Below, in pieces: positions 53,275 to 62,469 of a stretch of 64,000 nt of DNA. The position numbers and the translations under genes are program-made. Positions within the stretch are counted from its first letter, which is position 1; every line of letters begins with the position of its first letter. Source of the stretch: Thiosulfatihalobacter marinus. Lineage in GTDB: Bacteria > Pseudomonadota > Alphaproteobacteria > Rhodobacterales > Rhodobacteraceae. The DNA lies in NCBI RefSeq assembly GCF_016019955.1, contig NZ_JAECRZ010000009.1:1-64000 (forward strand). Reading direction: 5' to 3'. The notes under the pieces are model-generated. The model did not search any database. It was not told the origin of the DNA and was given only the letters and a program-made list of their open reading frames with translations.

Positions 53275-54471
53275 TTACAGTTCCAGAATGGCCTTGCTGA
53301 TGATTGTGCGCTGGACCTCATTCGATCCGCCATAAATCGACAGCTTGCGGTTGTTCAGATATTGCGCGGTGGCTGAAGCGGCGTAATCGGGGCCGACGGG
53401 TTGCTGGTTGCTGCCGTCCTCCAGCGCTTCGGAGGCGAAGGGCATCGCGTAGGGGCCAACGGCGGAACGGGTCAGCGCGTTGATTTCCTGACGGATGATC
53501 GTGCCCTTGATTTTCAGCATCGAACTTTCGGCGCCAGGCGCCTGCCCTGCCGCGGCCTTCGAGACAACGCGCAGGTTGGTAGTGGACATCGCCATCAGGT
53601 CGATTTCGAGCCGCGCGATACGCGCCGCGAAATGGGGGTTCTCGATCAGCGGGCGACCGCTGGCCTGTTCGGCTCGGGCAATGCGCTTCAGGTTCTCAAG
53701 TCCAGCGTTGGCAAAGCCGACACCCGCAATATTGGTGCGCTCGTGGGTCAGCAGGTACTTGGCATAGGTCCACCCCTTGTTTTCCTCACCCACCAGGTTT
53801 TCGACGGGAACCTTCACATCGTCGAAAAAGACCTCGTTCACTTCAGGTTCGCCGTCGATCAGGATGATCGGGCGAACCTTGATGCCGGGGCTGTCCATGT
53901 CGATCAGAAGGAAGGAAATGCCTTCCTGCGGCTTGCCCTCTTTCGAGGTGCGCACAAGGCAGAAAATCATGTTGGCGTGCTGGCCCAGCGTCGTCCAGGT
54001 CTTCTGACCGTTGACGATATAGTGGTCGTCATTGCGTTCCGCCGTTGTGCGGACAGACGCCAGATCTGAACCCGCGCCGGGTTCGGAATATCCCTGGCAC
54101 CACCAGTCGTCGCCATTGAGGATGCGCGGCAGGTAGTGTTCCTGCTGCTCCTTCGAGCCGAATTGCTGCAACACCGGGCCGAGCATCGCGAGACCGAAGG
54201 GCAAGATGCGCGGCGCGGAGGCCTTGGTCATCTCGTCCTCGAAGATATGCCGCTCGACCGCGTTCCAGCCTGCGCCGCCGAATTTCTTAGGCCAGTTCCC
54301 TGCAAGCCAACCCTTTTCATTGAGGATCGCGTGCCATTTCTCGTGATCCGCCTTGGTAAGGGTCTGACCGCGCTTCACCTTGTCGGACAGTCGGGAGGGA
54401 AGTTTTTCGGCCAGAAAGCTGCGCACCTCGTCGCGAAACGCCTTCTGTTCATCCGTGTAGTTCAGATCCAT
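53275..54471 (-). CDS. Acyl-CoA dehydrogenase, likely large subunit
   Basis: A 398-aa acyl-CoA dehydrogenase: MDLNYTDEQKAFRDEVRSFL, WWCQGYSEPGAGSDLASVRT, NGQKTWTTLGQHANMIF, and the end SIYGGSNEVQRTIISKAILE. It is a partner of the downstream 377-aa dehydrogenase. It catalyses the first oxidation of beta-oxidation using FAD, with EtfAB as acceptor. It lies 13 bp after the thiolase stop. Confidence 0.9.
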   Translation of the reverse strand: MDLNYTDEQKAFRDEVRSFLAEKLPSRLSDKVKRGQTLTKADHEKWHAILNEKGWLAGNWPKKFGGAGWNAVERHIFEDEMTKASAPRILPFGLAMLGPVLQQFGSKEQQEHYLPRILNGDDWWCQGYSEPGAGSDLASVRTTAERNDDHYIVNGQKTWTTLGQHANMIFCLVRTSKEGKPQEGISFLLIDMDSPGIKVRPIILIDGEPEVNEVFFDDVKVPVENLVGEENKGWTYAKYLLTHERTNIAGVGFANAGLENLKRIARAEQASGRPLIENPHFAARIARLEIDLMAMSTTNLRVVSKAAAGQAPGAESSMLKIKGTIIRQEINALTRSAVGPYAMPFASEALEDGSNQQPVGPDYAASATAQYLNNRKLSIYGGSNEVQRTIISKAILEL

Positions 54472-54484
54472 TGCGCGTTCCTAT

Positions 54485-55660
54485 TCAGTAGATTTCAAAC
54501 AGACCGGCGGCACCCTGGCCGCCACCGATGCACATCGTCGCGACGCCCAGTTTCGCGCCACGGCGACCGCCCTCGGCCATCAGATGCCCGGTCATCCGCG
54601 CGCCGGTCATGCCGAACGGGTGCCCAACCGCGATGGAGCCGCCATCGACGTTGCAGATGTCATTGTCGATGCCGAGCGTATCCCGACAGTAGATCGCCTG
54701 GCTCGCAAAGGCTTCGTTCAGTTCCCAGAGGTCGATATCATCGACTTTCAGCCCCTGCCGTTCCAGCAAACGGGGGACGGCGAAGACCGGGCCGATGCCC
54801 ATCTCGTCCGGCTCGCATCCGGCAACGGCGAGGCCGCGGAAGGCACCAAGCGGGGTTATGCCAAGTCGCTCCGCCTCTTTCTCGTCCATCATCACCAGCG
54901 CCGCCGCGCCATCGCTGAGCTGCGATGCGTTCCCGGCGGTGATGAATTGATCAGGGCCGCGCACCGGGTCAAGTTTTTGCAACCCCTCCAACGTGGTCGA
55001 AGGGCGGTTGCATTCGTCCTGTGAGATGGTGATTTCGACCTCCGAAACCTCGCCGGTTTCCTTGTCTTTCTTCGCCATGGTGACAGTGATCGGGGTAAGC
55101 TCCTGATCAAACCGTCCGGCGTCCTGCGCCGCCGCCGTGCGTTGTTGGCTTTGCAAGCCGAGTTCGTCCTGCGCCTCGCGACTGACATTGTAGCGTTTGG
55201 CGACGATATCGGCGGTTTCGATCATCGGCAGGTAGAGGTCGGGCTTGTGGCTTTCGATCCACGTTTCGCGTGAATGACGCACCGGGGGTTGCACCATCGA
55301 AATGCTTTCAACGCCACCGACCAGCACCGCCTTTGCGCCTTCGCTGTCGATCATGTGGGCGCCCATAGCGACCGCCTGCAGCCCGCTGGCGCAGAACCGG
55401 TTGACGGTGGTGCCCGCGATGCTGACCGGCAGGCCCGCGCGGATCACGATCTGGCGTGCGATATTGCCGCCGGTGACGTATTCCGGATAGCCGCAGCCCC
55501 AGATGCTGTCTTCGATCAGGGCCGGGTCGATCCCGGCGCGCTTGACGGCCTCTGCCGCGGCGTGTCCACCCATTGTCGCGCCATGGGTGATATTGAACGC
55601 GCCACGCCCGGCCTTTCCGATCGGTGTGCGGGCGATGGATACGATAACGGCTTTGGACAT
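54485..55660 (-). CDS. Thiolase (acetyl-CoA C-acyltransferase)
   Basis: A 391-aa thiolase with nucleophile Cys in [20 protein letters not shown] (about 88), [17 protein letters not shown] (His about 347) and [16 protein letters not shown] (Cys about 377). It cleaves 3-oxoacyl-CoA to release acetyl-CoA, the last step of each beta-oxidation turn. It lies 4 bp downstream of the fusion enzyme. Confidence 0.93.
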   Translation of the reverse strand: MSKAVIVSIARTPIGKAGRGAFNITHGATMGGHAAAEAVKRAGIDPALIEDSIWGCGYPEYVTGGNIARQIVIRAGLPVSIAGTTVNRFCASGLQAVAMGAHMIDSEGAKAVLVGGVESISMVQPPVRHSRETWIESHKPDLYLPMIETADIVAKRYNVSREAQDELGLQSQQRTAAAQDAGRFDQELTPITVTMAKKDKETGEVSEVEITISQDECNRPSTTLEGLQKLDPVRGPDQFITAGNASQLSDGAAALVMMDEKEAERLGITPLGAFRGLAVAGCEPDEMGIGPVFAVPRLLERQGLKVDDIDLWELNEAFASQAIYCRDTLGIDNDICNVDGGSIAVGHPFGMTGARMTGHLMAEGGRRGAKLGVATMCIGGGQGAAGLFEIY

Positions 55661-55664
55661 AGGT

Positions 55665-57767
55665 TTATTCCTTTCCGGCCTTGTTCAGGTTGTCAAAGTT
55701 GCGGCCTTCGGCCACCAGCTTTTCCAGCAGCGGCGCGGGGGTCCAGAAATGATCGTCGGTTTCGGCGAATGTGCGGATGTCGGCGAGAATGCTGTCGAGG
55801 CCACGCATATCGGCATATTTCATCGGCCCGCCGCGCCAGCGCGGAAAGCCGTAGCCATAGAGAAACACGACATCCACATCGAGCGGGCGCTGCGCGATGC
55901 CGGCTTCCACCACGCGCGCGCCTTCGTTGACCATCGCGGCCATGTAGCGGCGCACGATCTCGTCATCGGTGAAGGTGCGGGTGCTGGTGCCGGCCTCCTT
56001 GCGGGCCTGCGCGATGATTTGCTCGACCTCGGGGTCGGGTTGCCCTTTGCGATCGCCCTTTTCGTAGATGTAATAGCCGTGACCGGTTTTCTGCCCCAGC
56101 CAGCCTTTGTGGTAAAGCGCATCGGCGAAGGCCGGGTAGCGGTCACGCGGGTGGGCGTCCGCCGCCTTGCGCTGGCGGGTGGCGTAGCCAATATCGAGCC
56201 CGGCAAGATCCGAGACCTGATAGGGACCCATGGCAAAGCCGAAATCGGTCAGCGCCTTGTCGATCTGATAGGGGCTTGCCCCGTCCAGCACCAAATGATC
56301 GGCCGCCGTGCGGTAGTGCGACAAGATGCGGTTGCCGATGAAACCATCGCAGACACCGGCACGCACGCCGGTCTTGCGGAGTTTCTTCGCCAGCGCAAAG
56401 GCGGTGGACACCACGTCCGGCGCGGTCTTGCCGGCGACAACCACCTCCAGCAGCTTCATGATATGCGCGGGAGAGAAGAAGTGCAGGCCGATCACATCCT
56501 CGGGCCGCGAAGTCGAGGCGGCGATTTCGTCTACGTCGAGGTATGAGGTATTGGTCGCCAGGATCGCACCGCGCGGTAGGATTTCGTCGAGCTTGGCGAA
56601 CACTTCCTTTTTCACATCCATGCTTTCAAACACGGCTTCGATGGCCAGATCGACGTCGGACAAGGCGTCGTAGTCGGTGACGGTCGTGAGGGCGTCATTG
56701 AGGATCGCGTCACGCCGTTCGGCATTCAGCTTGCCGCGTTTCACGGCGGCGTCGAGGTTGCTTGCAATGGTCGTGCGGGCTTTGTCGGCGGCCTCAGAGT
56801 CCCGCTCCACCAACGTCACCGCCAGGCCGTTCAGCACCGCCGAAGTGGCAATACCGGCCCCCATCGTGCCGCCGCCGATGACGCCGATACGCGTGAAGTC
56901 ACGGGGCGCGATACCGGCGATTTCCGGCAGTTTCGCCACGGCGCGTTCGGCAAAGAAGGCGTGGATGAGCCCGGCGCGCTGGGGAGTGTCCATCAGATGC
57001 AGGAACAAGCGGCGTTCCTCCTTCAACCCTTCGGCAAAGGACTTCTGGACCGATGCTTCCACCGCATCGACTGCAACCAGCGGGGCCACTTCGCCACGCG
57101 ACGATTTCTGCAGCTTCGCGCGCCATTGCTGAATGACGCCCTCACTGTCCGTGGCGCGGGGCAAACCGCTGATTGGTCGTGCCGGGGCATTGTCGGACAG
57201 CAGCGATTGCGCATAGTCGATTGCGGCTTCGCGAATATCAACGCCTTCGCAGATTTGATCGATCAACCCGGACTGGAGTGCTTCAGCTTCGGTCACAGGG
57301 GTGCCGCTGGTGATCATTTTCAGCGCTGTGTCAGCACCAACGAGGCGCGGCATACGCTGTGTCCCGCCCGCGCCGGGCATGATGCCCAGCTTGACCTCGG
57401 GCAGACCCAGCCGCGTGCCGGGAGCCGCGATGCGGTAATGCGCCCCAAGGGCAACTTCAAGCCCGCCGCCCAATGCCATGCCGTGAATGGCAGCGACGAC
57501 AGGTTTTGCAGATTGTTCTATCTGGAGGATCACGTCGGGCAGGCTGGGGCTTTGTGGTGGCTTGCCGAATTCGGAAATGTCAGCGCCGCCAATGAGCATC
57601 CGACCAGCCCCAATGATGACGGCAATATCGGCCGACTCGTCGGTCTGAAAGCGGCCGAAAGCGTCTGACAGACCGCTGCGGATGGCCTGCGACAACGCGT
57701 TGACTGGAGCATTGTCGACGGTCACGACCGCCACCCTGTCAACATTTTCGTAGGATACTGACCCCAT
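55665..57767 (-). CDS. Bifunctional enoyl-CoA hydratase/3-hydroxyacyl-CoA dehydrogenase
   Basis: A 700-aa FadB/PimF-type protein. The N-terminal crotonase domain (about 1-190) has HGMALGGGLEVALGAHYRI and LGIMPGAGGTQRMPRLVG. The NAD-binding dehydrogenase domain from about 285 has IGVIGGGTMGAGIATSAVLN and GLHFFSPAHIMKLLEVV, and the C-terminal domain repeats RPLDVDVVFLYGYGFPRWRGG. It performs the two middle steps of beta-oxidation. ATG 57767 follows AAAGGCAG. It is the first gene downstream of the IclR operator at 57836-57860. Confidence 0.92.
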   Translation of the reverse strand: MGSVSYENVDRVAVVTVDNAPVNALSQAIRSGLSDAFGRFQTDESADIAVIIGAGRMLIGGADISEFGKPPQSPSLPDVILQIEQSAKPVVAAIHGMALGGGLEVALGAHYRIAAPGTRLGLPEVKLGIMPGAGGTQRMPRLVGADTALKMITSGTPVTEAEALQSGLIDQICEGVDIREAAIDYAQSLLSDNAPARPISGLPRATDSEGVIQQWRAKLQKSSRGEVAPLVAVDAVEASVQKSFAEGLKEERRLFLHLMDTPQRAGLIHAFFAERAVAKLPEIAGIAPRDFTRIGVIGGGTMGAGIATSAVLNGLAVTLVERDSEAADKARTTIASNLDAAVKRGKLNAERRDAILNDALTTVTDYDALSDVDLAIEAVFESMDVKKEVFAKLDEILPRGAILATNTSYLDVDEIAASTSRPEDVIGLHFFSPAHIMKLLEVVVAGKTAPDVVSTAFALAKKLRKTGVRAGVCDGFIGNRILSHYRTAADHLVLDGASPYQIDKALTDFGFAMGPYQVSDLAGLDIGYATRQRKAADAHPRDRYPAFADALYHKGWLGQKTGHGYYIYEKGDRKGQPDPEVEQIIAQARKEAGTSTRTFTDDEIVRRYMAAMVNEGARVVEAGIAQRPLDVDVVFLYGYGFPRWRGGPMKYADMRGLDSILADIRTFAETDDHFWTPAPLLEKLVAEGRNFDNLNKAGKE

Positions 57768-57835
57768 CAATCTGCCTTTCATTGATTCATTTTCTTGATA
57801 ACAGGTTCACTCACGAATTTCAACATGCGATATTG

Positions 57836-57860
57836 AATTCTACTATGCAGAATTTTGCAT
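57836..57860. promoter_or_regulatory. Probable IclR operator before the beta-oxidation genes
   Basis: AATTCTACTATGC (57836-57848) overlaps a palindrome ATGCA-GAATTT-TGCAT (57845-57860). The same 13-mer recurs exactly at 61698-61710 upstream of dctP. It sits between the iclR stop (57863) and the fusion-enzyme start (57767), where the operon promoter must lie. Confidence 0.6.
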
Positions 57861-57862
57861 CA

Positions 57863-58672
57863 TTATAGTTCTTGATATGCCTGGGAGAAGCCCTGACCCA
57901 TCATGCGTTCCAGTTCCTGCACCGTTTCACGCAGCCTTGGCCCAACCTCCGTACGCATGCGGGGCACTGAGAGGACCTCGGGCAACGCGCCACAGGTGAA
58001 AATCACCGGCTCACTCAAGTCGCGAGAGTAGAACGGGGTGGCAACCGCGTGAATATTGGCTGCAAAATATTCACCAGGGTCGGTGACGACGAAACCTGTT
58101 GTCACCAGCTGATTGTGCGCAACGCGCCGAATCTCTTCCGCACGATCTTGGGTCAGCCCGTGATCACCGTCTGCCGCAGTCACAATTTCATCAAACCCTT
58201 CTTCGGAGGCTGAGGCGAGCAGCGCATGGCCGGACGAGGTGCCGTTGAACGGCAAGCGATGCCCGACCTCCAGCCAGAGGGAGGCAACCCCGCGGGGGCG
58301 CCATGTCTTGACGATCAGCAGCTTGCCTCCGTCGCGCACCAGCAACAGGGCAAGAGTTCCCGTTTCATCCGCCAGCCGCTGCATCAGCGGTGACGAAAGA
58401 TCGACAAATGAGATCGACGCGCTGGCCATATTTCCAAGCGCCAGCAGCGCAGGGCCGGGGCGATACCGGTCATGGCGCCGCGCATGGGTGAGATAGCCGA
58501 GCTTCTGCAAGGTGAAAGTCAGGCGCGAAACGGTGGATTTTGGAATGCCCGTACGCTCCGAGATTTCCGCATTGCCCAAGCCGTCATCGGATGGCCTGAA
58601 CGCCCGCAGCACGCTCAAGCCCCGCGCAAGAGTGGTTGCGAACCTTCTGTCTGTCTCAATCTCGTTGGGCAT
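57863..58672 (-). CDS. IclR-family regulator of the catabolic island
   Basis: A 269-aa protein. A winged helix at about 12-75 (RGLSVLRAFRPSDDGLGNAE, ISERTGIPKSTVSRLTFTLQ) precedes an IclR effector domain ending VTDPGEYFAANIHAVATPFY. The start at 58672 follows GAGGA; ATGs at 58687 and 58705 are in frame. It is placed between the TRAP genes and the beta-oxidation genes, with likely target sites on both sides, so it probably senses the imported acid or a CoA intermediate. Confidence 0.88.
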   Translation of the reverse strand: MPNEIETDRRFATTLARGLSVLRAFRPSDDGLGNAEISERTGIPKSTVSRLTFTLQKLGYLTHARRHDRYRPGPALLALGNMASASISFVDLSSPLMQRLADETGTLALLLVRDGGKLLIVKTWRPRGVASLWLEVGHRLPFNGTSSGHALLASASEEGFDEIVTAADGDHGLTQDRAEEIRRVAHNQLVTTGFVVTDPGEYFAANIHAVATPFYSRDLSEPVIFTCGALPEVLSVPRMRTEVGPRLRETVQELERMMGQGFSQAYQEL

Positions 58673-58701
58673 GACGTTCCTCAACATTTTGGGGCCCCTA
58701 A

Positions 58702-60039
58702 TCACATCGAATTCGGGATCAGCAGCGAAATGATTGGAAACGCCATGATCAGGATCAGAACAATCACGTCAACCGTCAAAAACCGCAGGATGCCCGAGAA
58801 GATCTTGTCGATCGACACTTCTTTGCCCACAACGTTGGCAATGACAAATACATTCAGCCCAACCGGTGGTGTGATCAGCCCGATCTCAAGCAGCTTGATG
58901 ACAACCACGCCGAACCAGATCAAATCGAACCCGTAGGTTTCCACCAGCGGGATCATCAGCGGCAGGGTCAGCACCATGATGCCGATCGGATCAAGGAACA
59001 TTCCAAGCACCAGATAGATCACCGCGATGGCCCCCAGCAGCAGGACGGCAGAAAGCTGTGCCTCTGTCACGGCACTGACGATGGCGGGCGCAACACCGGT
59101 CAGGGCAACAAAGGCCACAAAGATCTTGGCAGCGGCGGCGATCAGGAAAATGCTGGCCGTCTGGATGCAGGTCTCACGCAAAGAGTCGATCAACCCGCTC
59201 AGATCAAGCTTGCCTTGTGCAAAGCCAATGGCGACAGCGGCCGATACACAGATCGCAGCTGCTTCGGTTGCTGTGAAGAAACCACCGTAGATGCCGCCGA
59301 CAATAATCACGAACAGGCTGATGGCCGGCCAGGATTCGAACGCGGCCCGGCCGCGATCCCGCATCGTGATCTGGCCTTCGAACCTTGGCGCGGCTTCGGG
59401 TGTCCGGCGAACCCAGACAAAGATGACCAGAACGAAACCAAGCAGTGAGATGATCCCGGGCAGGATGCCCGCCAGGAACAGCGCGCTGATCGAGGTTTCG
59501 GTGAAGATACCGTAGATGATGAATAGGACGGAGGGCGGAATGAGGGACCCAAGTGTCCCGCCCGCCGCGACGCTGGCGGTCGCAAGCCGCTTGTCGTAGC
59601 CCATGCGCAGCATCTCCGGCGAGCAGATGCGGCCCATGGTCGATGCACAAGCGATGGAGGACCCGGTGATGGCAGAGAACCCGCCGCAACCCACAACCGA
59701 GGCCATCGCGACACCGCCCGGCACGCTCGCCAGCCAGACCCGGGCGGCATGATAGATTTTCGTCGTAATCTCAGCCCGATAGGCGATGTGACCAAGTGCG
59801 ATGAACAACGGGATCATCGACAGATCGTAAGAATGAATCAGGTCGAAAGAGTTGGAGAACACCAGCGAGGTCGTAGGCTTTAGCGCCCGTTCCGGTGCAA
59901 AGGCACCAGTGCGAAACGCAAAGACCACAAAGGTTCCCACCGTGGCGACACCGGCAAGCGCAAATGCAATGGGCACCCGTACCGCAAGCAAACTGATGAC
60001 TGATGCGAAGGCGACGATGCCGATTAAGGTGCCGTCCAT
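58702..60039 (-). CDS. dctM: TRAP transporter large permease (DctM)
   Basis: A 445-aa membrane protein with about 12 segments, e.g. GIVAFASVISLLAVRVPIAF, and loops typical of DctM: VVGCGGFSAITGSSIACAST and ATASVAAGGTLGSLIPPSVL. It moves the substrate into the cytoplasm using an ion gradient. Overlaps dctQ by 1 nt. Confidence 0.93.
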   Translation of the reverse strand: MDGTLIGIVAFASVISLLAVRVPIAFALAGVATVGTFVVFAFRTGAFAPERALKPTTSLVFSNSFDLIHSYDLSMIPLFIALGHIAYRAEITTKIYHAARVWLASVPGGVAMASVVGCGGFSAITGSSIACASTMGRICSPEMLRMGYDKRLATASVAAGGTLGSLIPPSVLFIIYGIFTETSISALFLAGILPGIISLLGFVLVIFVWVRRTPEAAPRFEGQITMRDRGRAAFESWPAISLFVIIVGGIYGGFFTATEAAAICVSAAVAIGFAQGKLDLSGLIDSLRETCIQTASIFLIAAAAKIFVAFVALTGVAPAIVSAVTEAQLSAVLLLGAIAVIYLVLGMFLDPIGIMVLTLPLMIPLVETYGFDLIWFGVVVIKLLEIGLITPPVGLNVFVIANVVGKEVSIDKIFSGILRFLTVDVIVLILIMAFPIISLLIPNSM

Positions 60040-60554
60040 CAGACGCTCTCCTCATGTTCATGTGTCGGTTTGATCACGCTGCCGCCGCTGCGGATCGTGC
60101 GGATGTCGCCGATCACCATCAGCAGCAGCCGAAGCCAACAGAATGAAATTCCGATCAGAAAGATCACCCGGCCTGGCCATTTTGGCAGGTTGAGCTGACC
60201 GAAGAAAAAAGCACCGCTCTCAATGGTGTGGACGGTCTCGCGCCAGCCAGCAAAGATCAGGGGTGACAGGGCGAAAAGCCCGAATATGCTACCCCCAACG
60301 ATCAGCCAGTCTTGCACACGGGTTGGCATTTTGTTGCTGAGAAACTCGACCACGATATGCGCCCGGTCCAGGGTCGCCACGGCCAGGGGAAGGACGATGG
60401 CGACGACCATCAACTCGCGCACGATCACGATAGTGTCGGGGATACCGGAATTGAATGCGGCCCGCAGAAGCACGCTTGCCGTGATCAACACACCCAGGCC
60501 GATTACGGCAAATACGGCCAGGTCGAGCAGCAGCCTTTCGATGCGACGCAACAT
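60039..60554 (-). CDS. dctQ: TRAP transporter small permease (DctQ)
   Basis: A 171-aa protein with four membrane segments (e.g. LDLAVFAVIGLGVLITASVL, and LIVGGSIFGLFALSPLIFAG). It is the scaffold partner of DctM. 78 bp separate it from dctP, and a strong hairpin lies in that gap. Confidence 0.9.
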   Translation of the reverse strand: MLRRIERLLLDLAVFAVIGLGVLITASVLLRAAFNSGIPDTIVIVRELMVVAIVLPLAVATLDRAHIVVEFLSNKMPTRVQDWLIVGGSIFGLFALSPLIFAGWRETVHTIESGAFFFGQLNLPKWPGRVIFLIGISFCWLRLLLMVIGDIRTIRSGGSVIKPTHEHEESV

Positions 60555-60589
60555 CGGTCAACTCCGTTGAGATTGGGGACATTGAAGTA

Positions 60590-60614
60590 CCGCGGCGCCG
60601 GTCTTGCGCCGCGG
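60590..60614 (-). terminator. Intercistronic hairpin between dctP and dctQ
   Basis: CCGCGGCGC pairs perfectly with GCGCCGCGG across a 7-nt loop, 19-43 bp past the dctP stop and without a T-run. Such structures often raise binding-protein mRNA relative to permease mRNA; that function is inferred here. Confidence 0.6.
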
Positions 60615-60632
60615 GCAGACATGCGACCGATA

Positions 60633-61682
60633 TCAGTTGCGCGCCCAGGGATAGCCCTGGCTGTCACGCTCACCGGCATATTTTTCTAGCAAGGCACGGT
60701 ATTGCTCCAACAGCGAAACCCCGTCGAGACCTGCTGCATTGGCGCGCTCGACCCATTCATCGACATATTGCTGGCCTTTCTGCACAAGCTTGTCGCGCTC
60801 TTCCGCGGGCAGGTCGATGACCTCGATACCGGCCTCCTGCATGGTCTGGACCGCGGCATCATTGGCCGCGGTGATCAGTTCACCCAGCTTGTCGGCCATC
60901 GCAATGCCGGCCTCGGACAGCGCGGATTGCGTCTCAGCGTCGAGCGCATCATGGGCGTCCTTGTTCATGAAAATGCCCAAGGCGCCAACCTGCCCCCAGT
61001 TGAGCAGGGTATAGCTGGTCATGACCTCCTGCTGTTTCAGCGCGGTTACCGCGTAGGAGTAGCCCTGCGAGCAGTCCAGCAACCCGGTATCGAGACCCTG
61101 ATAGGCATCGTAGATCGGCATTGCGACCATGTTTGCACCAAAGTCCCGGAAAGTGTCGCCATAGGCACCGACACCACGGATCTTCAGGCCCGAGATATCC
61201 TCGACCGTGCGAATTGCCACGTCCTTGCACGCGATATTCACAGCCGAGGTTGTGAAGGTGCCGATGTATACCAGGTTCTGGTCTGCCAGGCTGGCCGCGA
61301 TCGCGTCAGATGTCCTCATCAACTCGTCCGTCGCGCGCATTCCGACCCAGGCATCCTCATTGCGCATAGGCAGGTCGGCGAAGCTGTAGCTCAGCATTTC
61401 CTGCGGGAAATACACTGCGATCACTGTGCCGAGGTCAGCCACCCCGTCAGCAATGGATTGTGCAGCCGCATTGGCCTTAAACAGCGCGCCCCCCCATTGA
61501 ATGTCAATATTGACTTCGCCGTTGGTACGGGCCGTTACGTCGTCGGCAAAGGACTGCAATGCTGCGGCCCGGGCGCCCCGATTCGGACCGGCCTCTCCCA
61601 GAATCAGCGTGGTTTCGGCACTCGCGATTGTCGCGGCTGCCAAGCAGAGTGCAGTAGCGGTGGAAGCTAGCAGGGGTTTCAT
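60633..61682 (-). CDS. dctP: TRAP transporter substrate-binding protein (DctP)
   Basis: A 349-aa periplasmic protein with a signal peptide (LLASTATALCLAAATIASAE) and the DctP fold. ISGLKIRGVGAYGDTFRDFG contains the conserved Arg that binds the substrate carboxylate, followed by MPIYDAYQGLDTGLLDCSQG. GGAGGAG precedes ATG 61682. It captures an organic acid for DctQM. With the downstream CoA ligase and glutaryl-CoA dehydrogenase, a dicarboxylate is the likely ligand. Confidence 0.92.
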   Translation of the reverse strand: MKPLLASTATALCLAAATIASAETTLILGEAGPNRGARAAALQSFADDVTARTNGEVNIDIQWGGALFKANAAAQSIADGVADLGTVIAVYFPQEMLSYSFADLPMRNEDAWVGMRATDELMRTSDAIAASLADQNLVYIGTFTTSAVNIACKDVAIRTVEDISGLKIRGVGAYGDTFRDFGANMVAMPIYDAYQGLDTGLLDCSQGYSYAVTALKQQEVMTSYTLLNWGQVGALGIFMNKDAHDALDAETQSALSEAGIAMADKLGELITAANDAAVQTMQEAGIEVIDLPAEERDKLVQKGQQYVDEWVERANAAGLDGVSLLEQYRALLEKYAGERDSQGYPWARN

Positions 61683-61697
61683 TAGGTCTCCTCCCTA

Positions 61698-61740
61698 AAT
61701 TCTACTATGCGGTTTTGATTTCCAATTATGCGAACAATAG
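61698..61740. promoter_or_regulatory. Probable IclR operators upstream of dctP
   Basis: The 13-mer AATTCTACTATGC at 61698-61710 is identical to the one at 57836. A second motif AATTATGCGAAC (within 61723-61740) follows. Both contain the TATGC half-site. They lie 16-58 bp before the dctP start, overlapping the expected promoter. Confidence 0.6.
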
Positions 61741-61852
61741 TGTAAATTGCTCCAACGAGTCAAGCTTAGTGTTTTTCTGCCGTGAACCGTGGCCAGGACA
61801 CCCGTCTCGAGGGTGACAATGAACAGCGGCTGCATGTTCAAAATCGCCCCAA

Positions 61853-61869
61853 ATTATGCGAACGTTAGT
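61853..61869. promoter_or_regulatory. Distal copy of the AATTATGCGAAC motif
   Basis: AATTATGCGAAC followed by GTTAG repeats the 61723 motif (followed by AATAG) about 130 bp upstream. It may be an auxiliary operator permitting looping, or control an unseen rightward transcript. Confidence 0.45.
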
Positions 61870-62469
61870 TTGCCAAACTCAGCTATGGGCCCGCAGAAAT
61901 CCCCGTGGCGCTCAGCAGTCGCACATTCGGTTAAGCACACCCGCTGCGATATCAACGTTCACGTTGCCTTCTAAGTTCCAAGATCTCGCGCAGATCGGGC
62001 GGATTTGCCGATGCCCAGCATATTGGGTTCCCGGCGCTTCCCGATGGGGTCGTGAAAAAATCTATTCTGCTGGTGGGTTTAGTCAAACGTGAACACCGCA
62101 ATGCATCAATGTGGCAGCGGCGGAAGACGTGTTGCATGTGCAATCGGTTTCTGCATGAGCGAGAGCTGTACGGGCCAACGGCAGCAAGGTACGCGCCTCG
62201 GTGCTTGTGATCAGACGCAGAGAAACAGCGGTTTGAAATCCAGTGAGATCAGTACGGGTGAATGCCCGGTTCGGTGAAATCTTCTGCATCGCCGAATTTT
62301 TCGCGCTGCAAGGGCGAAGACTTTCTGCGCAAGCATTGGCGACACGGGCAAAAGGCGGCTGTGTCCCGCTCAGCTGACCTTGACATCGACAGCAGCGAAC
62401 GACCGGTGATTGAGTAGCTCCGAGCACTTGGGCCGACACGAATGAATGCCAACGCTGTCTTTGTCGGCG
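61870..62469. other. Intergenic junction between the catabolic island and backbone
   Basis: About 600 bp without a supported gene. Short frames on both strands are Cys/Thr-rich or low-complexity and lack ribosome sites. No intact insertion sequence, tRNA or att-like repeat could be recognised. It probably includes the right end of the catabolic insertion. Confidence 0.4.

Noticed and set aside
60702-61670. A 322-codon frame opposite dctP, and similar long frames opposite virB10, the thiolase and the fusion enzyme
   Set aside because: Antisense shadows of well-supported genes caused by high-GC codon bias.
62083-62439. A 118-codon minus-strand frame
   Set aside because: No motif, odd composition and no ribosome site; better treated as part of the island junction.
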